From Botryotinia globosa (taxonomy: Eukaryota; Ascomycota; Leotiomycetes; Helotiales; Sclerotiniaceae), in contig RCSZ01000017.1 of the NCBI GenBank assembly GCA_014898425.1, positions 620,001 to 684,000 of the forward strand: DNA of 64,000 bases. The letters are read 5' to 3'. Below are positions 1 to 9,870 of the stretch, piece after piece; the stretch's first letter is position 1; each line of letters starts with the position of its first letter. Position numbers and translations under genes: made by a program. Below the pieces are notes generated by a model. It made no database searches. It was given only the letters and a program-made list of their open reading frames with translations, and was not told the DNA's origin.

Positions 1-5
1 ATCCA

Positions 6-743
6 TCATCTCGATCGAAAATGTTTCTCCGTGTCTAACTTAGCTTCCTCCGACGCGCATCCAATAGTATTATCTCCCAGCCTCCACGTATCCCCAATAC
101 TCTCCCTCACAGATGCCTCAACATCGCCCATCAATTCCTCCACAACCTCCTTCTCCAACGGAACTGTCCTCCTCTTCCCATCCGCCCCAAACAATATCAC
201 CCCATGCGCATACAACATAGTCTGAACCGCTTTAATACTAATATTATCCCACGAATACAAACCGCCCGGTTCCGTATGCGGAATATTATGAATCGCTATA
301 CGTGGAGGCGTCGAATAGGTAGTTCGAATAACAACACTATATGCATCTGGTCCATGAAGCGGTCGCGGTTCCATCTTTGTTCCGTCGGGATTCAAACATT
401 CGAGAGCGGCAGATATGGTATAGCGCACATTATATACGAGATCGCCGGGATGATATACTTCATATGGGGCGATCAGCGGCATGACCGAATTCGACGCCAT
501 GAGATGTCTATGCCGTTGAATTCTCATCTCCATGAGGTTTTGGGGTACCCCGTCGGCTTCTCCCTCACTGAATCTTTGGTATATGTTGGGAAAGTAGGTT
601 CCTCTGTTTCTTTGCCAGTCGTAAGTTACGGTGGGCAAGTGTTGAAGATCGGTTAGAACGGTTTTACGGTGGATGAGCTGTTGGTAGAGTTTTTCTCGGC
701 GGCTGACGGGGGCTGTCCCGTTGACATATATAGGGATGGGCAT
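6..743 (-). CDS. hypothetical protein (245 aa)
   Basis: I do not recognise this family. The reading frame is open without interruption and ends at TGA (6-8). The first in-frame ATG is at 741-743; the frame stays open about 11 codons further upstream, so an upstream exon is possible. The protein is soluble, with no signal peptide or membrane segment. It is rich in Arg, Pro and Tyr in the N-terminal half and has an acidic C-terminal third. Composition and length make it a credible gene rather than a chance frame. Function unknown. Confidence 0.6.
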   Translation of the reverse strand: MPIPIYVNGTAPVSRREKLYQQLIHRKTVLTDLQHLPTVTYDWQRNRGTYFPNIYQRFSEGEADGVPQNLMEMRIQRHRHLMASNSVMPLIAPYEVYHPGDLVYNVRYTISAALECLNPDGTKMEPRPLHGPDAYSVVIRTTYSTPPRIAIHNIPHTEPGGLYSWDNISIKAVQTMLYAHGVILFGADGKRRTVPLEKEVVEELMGDVEASVRESIGDTWRLGDNTIGCASEEAKLDTEKHFRSR

Positions 744-2001
744 ATCGTATTCCGGCTGCTGTTGAGGAAGAACCAATCTCTTTCTTGGTTTTGTTGCGTC
801 AAGTCAATTCAAAATACTCAATGATGGGGATCCAAAATCGGGGTTGCTAGCATTGATTGTGTATAGGAAGGTGTTTGAAATTTTTACGTGTTATTTCACT
901 TAAGCCTGTCACCCGCTTCTAAGCTTCTCAGCAAAAGAGAAGCCAGCAGGAACATTCAAGAGGGGGAAAGTTTCTTCATCAACACTTGCCTTTTGTATTC
1001 CAAATCCATTTTTCCTCAAGAAACGAACTATCATTTCCAATGAAAGACAAAAGGAACATTGCAAAAACTTTATCAAACACTGAGGCATTCCAAACAAGCA
1101 ATGGGAGTTTTGAAGTTTGTATGAACCCCATTCCCAATACCGCTTTTGAATCAAATCACTTGACGTATTCCTACCAGATCACGACTTCGTTTTTCTGAGT
1201 TCTTCATCATTATGTCCTCAACTTCACTACCCATGTCACCCTCTCAAATGATTTCCATTCTTAAATACTTGCTACCTTAAAACCTCCACCGCTCTACAGC
1301 ACACCCCCTCCTTCCCTCCTTCCCCTCTTCCCACCTTCTCCCCATCTCCCCATCTCCACCAACAATCAAAATTCTACATACAAACCCCCCAAAACTCCAT
1401 CAGTAACACTCATAATAACCATCGTATATCAACAACAAGTTCCCCAAACGCCACGATCAACGTTATCATGCTTGAAGCGGGGAACTCCTCGTGAATACTG
1501 AAATACAAATCTTCATAGCTACCAGAAAGTCGCATTTAAATTGTTGTTTGGTGGATGAAATAGATTGATTATTTTAGGATGTTGAGCATTTGGGGATGGA
1601 AAGTTGGATGGGAATGATGATGGTGGGTATAAGGCGACTTCGTATTTGAGAAAAGATTTCGAGATATGGAATTTGGTGATGGGTAACTAGTCTGTGAGGA
1701 AAGTCTCTTGTAGCTTATATTGTTTGTGACTTGGTCGCTTAGACGATTGCGATGGTTTATTTAATTTTCCCAAATGCTAATTGTATCATTCTCCAGTTAT
1801 CTGAAAATTTCCTAATCCAGGGCTTTACGCGAGAAAAACTTAAAGTCCCGTGATAAATATATACATACCTATATACACATCATACATACACAATGATCCA
1901 TGCCACTACAACCACTTTCCTCTCAATCCCCCCATACCTCTAACCCCCCGTTGTCCCCTGGCTCAAACAAAAGTCCTCACTCAGCACCCACTATCTGCCC
2001 C
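744..2001. other. intergenic, no gene seen
   Basis: About 1.26 kb between two minus-strand genes. I see only short, low-complexity frames. C/A-rich runs occur around 1300-1400 and AT-rich sequence around 1850-1900. No RNA gene or repeat array was recognised. The part next to 743 is presumably the promoter of the hypothetical gene. Confidence 0.5.
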
Positions 2002-3064
2002 TCACTCAGCTTCGCCGACCTTTTTCTGAGCAGCTTCCTCTGCTTCATTATCCCCCTTTTCACATAACAACCAAGCGACTCTCGTCTGGTTGAATTCGAA
2101 CCGATTCATACATTCATCGATTCTTCTCCATAGGTCTTCGCCTACTACCTTGCTGCCTTTTGAGTTGTGGAAGTTGTTACGTTTCCATTTGTACTGTGGG
2201 TTTGTCAGTTTTGACCTGTGAAGTGTTCGATGGGTTGGTTTGAAGGGTTGAGGAGGGAGGGTATGTGGGGAAGGCTTGACGTATGGTCTTGATCAATGCA
2301 ACCAAAGTACCTAGCCGGATATAACAACCTCTATTTACCCTCCTTATACCGTACCTTCACACGAAATGAAAGAAAAATAATCCTACAATATGTTCCGTTA
2401 TCCCATACCACAAATTCGTACTACTGGTAACACCTACCACCAATCCTCCCGCGGCAATCTCTCCACTAACATCCTCAAACCCCTTAACTCTCATCTTACA
2501 TTCCAACTCCACAAACTCCAATGCCTCACATGCAGCCGCCAATTCGGCAATCTTCTGCATCTCTACTTCACTTCCCGTCTCCTTGACTTTACCCGTAGTA
2601 TTATACCTAGATTTCGGTCCAAAATGCACCGAATACGCAGCTCTAAACTTTTCCTCTGTATCTCTAGACCCCGAAGAAGAAGAAGAAGAAGCAGAAGGTA
2701 ATCCAAACCCGAGATCCAAAGTCTGAAGAGCATCACGTTTCACGGGAGCCACGGCCCCAGCAACACTAAAAACCAACGTCCTCGGGTGTCCCACAAAGTA
2801 ACCCTCTTTCAACATCTTCAACCTCGAGATTTGCAATTCTCCTTCGGGCTCGTAGAAGAATAGACGAGGAATCACGCGATTTTCATGGAGGTATAGTTCG
2901 GTGTCACTCTCTAGATCGAATTTTCGGGGGTGCAGAATCGGATTCTCGGATGTGGATGCATGGGCAAGAGAGGTATCGGTGGTGGCAGGCGTGGTAATCT
3001 TGTATTCTGTAGCCGAGGTTGTGGGAGGTTGAAAGATAGGTACGGTTGGTAGAAAGTCTGACAT
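2002..3064 (-). CDS. RNase H-like domain protein (289 aa, 2 exons)
   Basis: Exon 1 is 2387-3064 and exon 2 is 2002-2193. The 193-bp intron has GTAGGA donor and CCCACAG acceptor and joins the frame at a codon boundary. The spliced C-terminal half reads like a fungal ribonuclease H fold. A beta-strand region contains YSVHFGPKSRYN, then comes a helix with AELAAACEALEFV, then ITEHI joined across the intron to YKWKRNNFHNSKGSKVV, and a last helix ending AWLLCEKGDNEAEEAA. The joined motif EHIYKWKRNNF is the typical RNase H segment and supports the intron. The first ~100 residues are an unrecognised extension. The usual acidic residues are not obvious (FSVAG where DG.. is expected; VTSSTNLW where a D-S motif is usual), so activity is uncertain. 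No mitochondrial or secretory signal is evident. Confidence 0.75.
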
Positions 3065-3695
3065 TGTGATGCACGTGGATGATTGGAGGCTTGTATGACG
3101 ATAGGGGTTTTTGGACTTGGCTTGATTTTCGTAGCAGGACTTTGAGTATGTTGTCTTATAATTGAGATTGAAATCGCATTGAGATTAATAATGATATATT
3201 TCGAGCAATAGATTAAGTATATGAAGGTAGAATTGGAATTTCAAGTAAGTCGGTGAATGAATAATAATTGAAGAATGATGAATTGTGTTGTCCCCTTCTC
3301 TTGCAGAGTCACGTTTGAAGCCAAACTGTGTTAGGCTTAGCTTCAACTTTACGCCACATTAAGATCCCAGCCACAATCAAAGGTCCCCGGCCACGAAGCA
3401 GATTTCAAACTCCCGTCGACGAGAGATCAAAAGCAAAATGGATAAAATGGTCCAGTAAAGATATCAGTCGTGCCATAAATGCTGTTTCATAATCATCAAT
3501 TATATGCAATCAACTTAAGCTAAATCAATATGCAAGTTTTCCCTCCTACCTTCCATCCATATATGCAATTATATTCCATACCAATGCTATACCGTAGTAC
3601 CGTACCATACCGACAACTTCCAAGTTATATCATAAATCGTTACATCTTGAGCACCTAGGGCTATTCCAAGTGTCCTCTCATCGAAAATCTAAAGT
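3065..3695. other. intergenic, promoter side of RNase H-like gene
   Basis: About 630 bp between the RNase H-like start and the end of the allantoinase gene, both on the minus strand. AT-rich, no open frame of note, no recognised RNA or repeat. Confidence 0.45.
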
Positions 3696-5365
3696 TCAAA
3701 CAATTCTCTTTTCCAAAAGTAATCTTCCAACAGGACCTTCCTTCCTAACAACCATTCCATTCATATCTCCGACCCCTCTTTCATAAACCTTAGTTCCCCT
3801 AACCCATGTCTCCTTCACTCTTCCCTTCATAGTCTTTCCGGTATACGGACTAACTTTGTTTCTGAAAAGCAATTCTTCTCTGCCTACGAGCCACTCGTGA
3901 TTATCTTCAAAGATACAAATATCCGCATCTAACCCTGGTCTCAACGCTCCTTTACGATGTTGAAGTCCGACTTGCTTGGCCGTATTCACAGCGCATAACC
4001 TCACGATATCAAGGATATCGATAGAGGAAGAAGATGAAGCGCGAGAAGGAGATGTGGCTTCTGTCCAGAGAATTGGAAGACCGAGTCCAACCGAAGAGAT
4101 ACCTCCCCAAGAGGCGAAAAAATCGCCTTTCTCTTTAGCTTCTTGATCTTTTAATAATGCACCATTCACTCCTTTAGCATCGTCACGCATGGCACCACAG
4201 CCATGGGATAAATGCTCGGGTAGAAGTTTGAGCTCAGGAGTACATGGGCTGTGATCGCTAACGATAGTTTTGATGACGGATTCTGGGTGTGAGAGTTCGT
4301 TCCAGAGGCCATCACGGTTGGCTGAAGAACGAATTGGTGGACAGCATTTATGACGGGTGTCACCTTCGGATACATCTTCGGATGCAAGAGCGAGGTAGTG
4401 GAAACAGGTCTCCGCGGTAATGTTTATGCCAGATGAACGAGCAGCGCGGAGGAGAGGGATAGCTTCAATGGCGGAAAGGTGTACGATGTGAAGATGGAGA
4501 GAAGGCGCGAGATGGGCAAGCGAGAGGATTTGATCAATCGCGTATGTTTCGAAGGATGGAGGGCGGGAAGATAGGAATGTATCGTATGCTGTCAGAGGAC
4601 CTGATGGTTGGAGAGGTGGGAGGGATATTTGGACGTCATCACCTACGGAGGCTGTTATTGGTGGAATCATTTCCGCATGGAACATGAGAGTTGTAGAAGA
4701 ATCTTTGAGTGTCTTGAGAACGACGGCGATATCATCGGAAGAGACGGCAGGGAATTCGTCGACCTATTACTTTTGTTAGTTACTGCAATTCTAATTGGTG
4801 AAGAGATACATACGCCACTTTCTATGAGGAAGCCCTTAAACCCCCTGACACCCGCTTCAACAAGGGGAAGCAACTCGTCAGCGTTACCAGGTATAATTCC
4901 ACCATAAAATCCAACATCAACCCAGCATTGACCTTGTGCAGCCTTAATCTTTTCTTTTAATCCATTCATGGTTGTAGTTGGTGGAATAGCATTCAATGGC
5001 ATATCAATGACGGTTGTGACACCACCTGATGCCGCAGCTTTGGTACCGGTATTAAAACCTTCCCATTCGGTTCGACCCGGCTCGTTGAGATGAACATGTG
5101 CATCAACTAATCCCGGCAGGATCAAATGAGGAGTGTGGTCAACGTAGACTGTGTTTGGTGGAAAACTAGAGGGCGGGAGAACGGTAGGTAAGATGGATAT
5201 GATCCTGCCGGTTGAGGGTGAGATTGTAATGGTTGCAGGCGAGACAATGAGGTTGTCATTCTCGTCAAAGATGACTGCTCTCGAAGAGACGAGGACTGTA
5301 GGTTGTAATGGAGAATCGTGGGGTGGTGTAGCCGAAGGAGTTGGGTAAGGGTAAGTTGTAGTCAT
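3696..5365 (-). CDS. allantoinase (539 aa, 2 exons)
   Basis: Allantoinase hydrolyses allantoin to allantoate in purine degradation. Exon 1 is 4814-5365 and exon 2 is 3696-4763. A 50-bp intron (GTATGT...AATAG) falls in phase 0, giving IESG|VDEF across the junction. The amidohydrolase metal motif is clear: GLVDAHVHLNEPGR (His90, His92), then GGVTTVIDMPLNA, the candidate carboxylated Lys177 in GFKGFLIESG, FHAEM, HIVHLSA and the catalytic Asp region VSDHSPC. The C-terminal block AGLQHRKG-like (VGLQHRKGALRPGLDAD) and NKVSPYTG are typical of the family. The specific EPGRTEW and DMPLNAIPPT motifs favour allantoinase over dihydroorotase or dihydropyrimidinase. Length is slightly above the common ~460-510 because of an N-terminal extension rich in Pro and Thr. 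Four GATAAG sites lie 110-180 bp upstream. Equivalent of yeast DAL1. Confidence 0.93.
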
Positions 5366-5475
5366 ATTGAAGACCTTTGTGATGCGAGAGTGGGAAATAA
5401 AGTATGAAGAGGCTCTTTAGAACAAATTGAAGATATATTGAGGTATGATTTGAAAGAGTATCCACTGGGTGAACT

Positions 5476-5542
5476 CTTATCGTGGGGGATAAGAGGTGTG
5501 ATAGATAAGAAAGATTCGAGAATGATTGGAATGACTGATAAG
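5476..5542 (-). promoter_or_regulatory. cluster of four GATAAG sites upstream of allantoinase
   Basis: GATAAG occurs at 5488-5493, 5504-5509 and 5537-5542, and its complement CTTATC at 5476-5481. All lie within 67 bp, 111-177 bp upstream of the allantoinase ATG. HGATAR is the known binding site of AreA/NIT2-type GATA factors that control nitrogen-catabolic genes in filamentous fungi. The link to this gene is inference from position and density. Confidence 0.6.
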
Positions 5543-6275
5543 GGAAATGAAGGGGGAACTTTCTTTGTTCAGGTGAATTTCTAGAATCTGAAGAACTTTT
5601 TTCAAATCTGGGGAAAGGGAAGATGGAGATATAAGGAAAATTGATTAACACAAATAGAAAGAACCCAACTAGATAGGCTTACTGTAATGTGGAGTGCATT
5701 TCCGTATGATACCGTACCATGACTGTCCGTAGCTATGCCATGGTGGAAGAAACCGACGATGTATTAGATATCTCCCACGCCAAAATCGTTATCATGAGCA
5801 TCGAGAATGCATCGAGAATCCCTTATCTTTCTTCTCAACTGCCAATCCGAGGGGTTGATAGACTTGATCCTAATACGACCGAGCTTAATTCGTATCTGAC
5901 CAATGACTCGAATCCTGGATCAAGATGAGAAAGCCACTAGCTCCGTCTAGAGCTCCATAAATAAAGATTTTCTTTTCCCCCTGGCGTAAGGAACAAGCGG
6001 TCGGGACATGCTTTGAACCATTGGAATGACCTATGAATCTATGATGTGTTTTGATCGAGTAAAGCATTTCTTCTAGCAACTCCCTAGCAACTCCCTAGTC
6101 AGGAAGGCTAGAAAGAATCAGATGTGCTAGACCTTCTGTGTTGGGGTAATCGAAGTTGTAATTCGGGACATCTCGGCATGTGAAGAGATGTCATCAGAAG
6201 AAGCTGTGAGCAGTGAGCAGTGAGCACTGAGCACTGAGCATTCATCCATCCATTAATTCATTCATTCATCCATTC

Positions 6276-6425
6276 AATGTGGATGTGGTGGATGTGGTGG
6301 ATGTGGTGGATGTGGTGAATGTGGTGAATGTGGTGAATGTGGTGAATGTGGTGAATGTGGTGAATGTGGTGAATGTGGTGGATGTGCTGGATGTGCTGGA
6401 TGTGGTGGATATGGTGGATATGTGT
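6276..6425 (+). repeat. 9-bp minisatellite, unit GGATGTGGT / GAATGTGGT
   Basis: About 16 head-to-tail copies of a 9-bp unit. The first four read GGATGTGGT, a run of about seven reads GAATGTGGT, and the last ones vary at two positions. Because the unit length is a multiple of three, frames stay open on both strands. Those frames encode only monotonous Val-Val-Asp/Asn or Thr-Thr-Phe/Ser runs and I do not call them genes. Confidence 0.9.
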
Positions 6426-7040
6426 GAAAATGTCAATACGAACACCGCAGTGAGAAGGATATCAATTTCATCCAACTAATTTGATGTTCATTATCGGTCA
6501 TGCGTACCGTACGACCATGATGATGTGAGCCACAATCAATTTGACTTATATCCATGGATGTTCACGGGTGTACAGTATATATTGTGTGCTGTGTTCTCGT
6601 GATAATGTGCTGCCCAGGTGGATTATGAAAATTGATTGATTATGTAACAGCCACGCACCTACCTACCTAGGTATGTACTACATACATGGGTTGGCTTGTC
6701 CGTTGAATCGTCTGAAGTATGTACGTGTGTATGTATTGTACTAAGAGCCAAGGCGAATCCCGATGCCGGATCGGACTTAAGTTTAGCCTATCGTTGAGGT
6801 TCTTAGCTGATCCATGGATACACAACGAACTGCACCAACTCAATTCATCTCATTTTCTTACTCGATCATTACTCGATCATTACTCGATAATTACTCGATG
6901 AAAACTTATACTTTGTAATCGTTGACGAGTATAGTAATACCAAGTCCAATCAATATATATGCGTATGTGGCTTTGAGACTTGATAAGTTGATATATTGTT
7001 GGGAATCTAAATAGCTTTGAAGATTGGATTTGTTTATTAT

Positions 7041-7383
7041 ATATAATCTATAATCTATAATCTATAATTTATAATCTATAATCTATAATCTATAATTTAT
7101 AATTTATAATCTATAATCTATAATCTATAATCTATAATCTATAATCTATAATCTATAATCTATAATCTATAATCTATAATCTATAATCTATAATCTATAA
7201 TCTATAATCTATAATCTATAATCTATAATCTATAATCTATAATCTATAATCTATAATCTATAATCTATAATCTATAATCTATAATCTATAATCTATAATT
7301 TATAATCTATAATCTATAATCTATAATCTATAATCTATAATCTATAATCTATAATCTATAATCTATAATCTATAATCTATAGT
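7041..7383 (+). repeat. 7-bp tandem array, unit TCTATAA, about 49 copies
   Basis: 343 bp of nearly perfect heptamer TCTATAA, with a few TTTATAA variants near the start and at about 7298. It lies about 500 bp upstream of the amidase start in the divergent spacer. Entirely A+T except one C per unit. There is no coding potential. Confidence 0.95.
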
Positions 7384-7884
7384 ATATCAAGAAGTATAAA
7401 GAAGGATTGAAATTACACACAAATATCCCCAAGTCTACTTTTTTCAATCAATATTGTTCACCGCAGTCATCCCAAAACAAGTAAGTGAAGAGCTAATTGA
7501 AAATGATTAAGGGAAAATGAATTGTAGAGAAAGAGATGTCATTTTCAAGAAGATATACGAGTCGCCATGCTATATACCACTTCAATCACGTATGATAGCC
7601 GGGGGCAATTGCAAGCCAAAATTTGTTCTTGCTGCGTGAAAATTAATTGAACGCGATTTGACGACTGAACTGCGAGAAATGATGAGATCATCGCCAACAC
7701 CACCAATTACCCAAACGACTCACTCTCGTGATAAATTATTACACCAAGTCGATGAAATCAAGAAATATCGATTTTTCCCCCTTCTAAATTCGTTGATGTT
7801 GTCGTTATGTGTGATATCAAGTCTATTATTGACCCTTTTCGATTTCGTTTGGTTTCTCGTCGTCAAAAAATATCTAAGGTTACC

Positions 7885-9870
7885 ATGAAGCTTGATCAAA
7901 TATCCATCACCGAGATATTAGATGGTTTACAGAAAGGTTGTTTCTCAAGTGAACAGCTTATTAGGGCTCGTTGATGCCCACAATGACTTCTTTGTCGTAT
8001 CACTAACGATCATGAAGACTTACATCAAACGTATCGAGCAAGTCAATTCAATTGTCTATGTTGTCAGTGAGATCAATCGAAAGGCCATTGACGTTGCTAG
8101 AGAAAAGGATGAAGAACGGTCTCGTGGCTTGGCTCAAGGATGTCTTCATGGAGTACCGTTCTTGATCAAGAATTTGTTATTCACGACAAACGGCCTCAAG
8201 ACCACTTGTAAGTTTGAATTTGTTGAGGTTAAGCATATTCTCACCTCATGAAGTTGGCTGCACCGGACTCCTCGAAGCTATCCCAAGTATTGAAGCAACA
8301 GCAATAGTTAAACTTCGTGAACAAGGTGCAATCATATTAGGAGTTGCAAATGGCTCACAGTGGGCTAATAATCGATGCACTCCTGGTTGGTCAGCTGTAG
8401 GTGGTCAGTGTTTAGGTGTCTATCATAAAGATCAACATCCTAAAGGTTCATCATCCGGCAGTGCTGTTGGAACTGCTTTGGGACTTTGCGCTGCTGCTCT
8501 AGGGACTGAGGTTTGTCATTTCTCATTTACGTTTGAACGACGCAAATCAGATGTGAATACGTAAACTGAACGTTGAAACTATAGACTTCTGGTAGCGTCA
8601 TATTACCTGCGCAGAGATCTGCTGTTGTAGGAATGAAACCGACGGTAGGGATGACTTCGAGATATGGAATATACATTTCGAGTGATATTCAGGATACTGT
8701 AGGAATATTGGCAAGGAGCGTTAAGGACGCAGCACTCGTGTTGACTGTGATTGCAGGTCAGTGTTTGGACCAAGTCCCTTTGCCTACCTAGGTAGCTGAG
8801 ATAAAGGAGGTGAGGATGAGCAGGATCCTATTACCATTTTCGATCCTCGAGATTCGATATTTTGCCGGAAGCCAAATAAAATTAGGGATTTTACTAAAGA
8901 GTGTAACTCTCGCACTTTAAATGGTGTGCGAATTGCAGTGAGATGTGCTACTGTGCATTTTGCAGCTCGAATACTAACACTATAAGATACCTCGCCATAT
9001 CCTCAAACACGTTGATCCCACCACCGTCCATCTTTTCGAAAATGCACTCGATACAATGAGATCCTTAGGAGCCACCATTGTAGATCCGACTTCATATTCA
9101 ACGTTCGATACCGATAGATCTTCATGTACAGGTGACGAATATGATATCGCCCTGAAAGTGGATATATACCACAGTACATCTACGATTCCCCATCCGTACA
9201 ACCATGGGTGCTAATCATTCCCTAAAGATATCAAAAAGACCCTCTCTTACTTTCCCCACAATCCGCATTCTCTATACACCCTCTCCGATGTAATCGCCTA
9301 CTCAAACGCCACTCCCGCTGAAGAATCTACAAAACGCGGTCTCGGACACTTTGAATCAGCTCTCGAAGTCGGCAAAAAGTATGCTCAGGATAGCGAAGAA
9401 TACAGAAATTCTATGGCGGAAAGAAATCATATGGGAAGACAAATACCTAAATTGCTAGATAAATTCGATTGCGATATGATAGTCCTACCCACAAATGTGG
9501 CGGTTGAACCCGCGGACGTGGGAGGTTGTCCGGTGGTAAGTGTACCTATGGGATTTTATCCTCTGGAAACGGAGATTGTGAGACAAAATGGGATGGTGGA
9601 AGTGGGACCGGGAATTCCGTGAGTTTTTAAATCTTTTCTTTTTTGTGTTTTGCACTCTCTGAGGGCATGATGTGTGGTTGGGAAAGGGAAATGAAACTAA
9701 CGATTGGCGATAGACTTGGAATATCTTTCGTAGGAAGAAGATGGGATGATGAGAAGTTGATCGGGGTGGCGTATGCGTATGAACAGGCTACGAGATGGAG
9801 AGAAAGGGGAAGGATGGTGGTGAGGTGTGATGTTGAGGTATGCGATCTGGTAGTGCGAGCTCATGAATAG
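7885..9870 (+). CDS. amidase-signature enzyme (523 aa, 8 exons)
   Basis: Amidase-signature hydrolase; substrate unknown. Exons by eye: 7885-7965, 8018-8207, 8254-8510, 8585-8756, 8801-8937, 8987-9173, 9228-9618, 9714-9870. All junctions keep frame. Introns are 44-95 bp. The catalytic set is present: Lys78 in HGVPFLIKN, the cis-Ser at about 156-157 in KGSSSGSAVG, and the nucleophile at about Ser180 in GTETSGSVILPA. The C-terminus has LPTNVAVEP and GIPLGISFVGRRWDDEKL, as in fungal amidases. Intron 1 is odd: only a GC donor (AGG|GCTCGT, 7966) restores the frame, because every GT in reach leaves the wrong phase. The gene is either a true GC-AG intron or donor-damaged. The last ~14 codons could instead be a short intron read-through (GTATGC at about 9838). 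It is divergent from allantoinase, so a role in nitrogen salvage is possible but unproven. Confidence 0.8.

Larger units (their letters stand above)
5543..7884. other. divergent spacer between allantoinase and amidase
   Basis: No gene recognised. The stretch holds GTGAGCA-type short repeats near 6205-6240, a 9-bp minisatellite (6276-6425), a TACCTAGGTA palindrome (6664-6673) and a 7-bp array (7041-7383). Between 7384 and 7884 there are HGATAR matches TGATAG (about 7591) and TGATAA (about 7729), upstream of the amidase start. Confidence 0.6.

Noticed and set aside
6266..6479. Thr/Phe-rich and Val/Asp-rich frames over the 9-bp repeat
   Set aside because: They exist only because the repeat unit is a multiple of three; no start context or flanking coding sequence.
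7658..7888. Hydrophobic frame just upstream of the amidase start
   Set aside because: It overlaps the amidase ATG in another frame and is AT-driven; the amidase homology begins at 7885.
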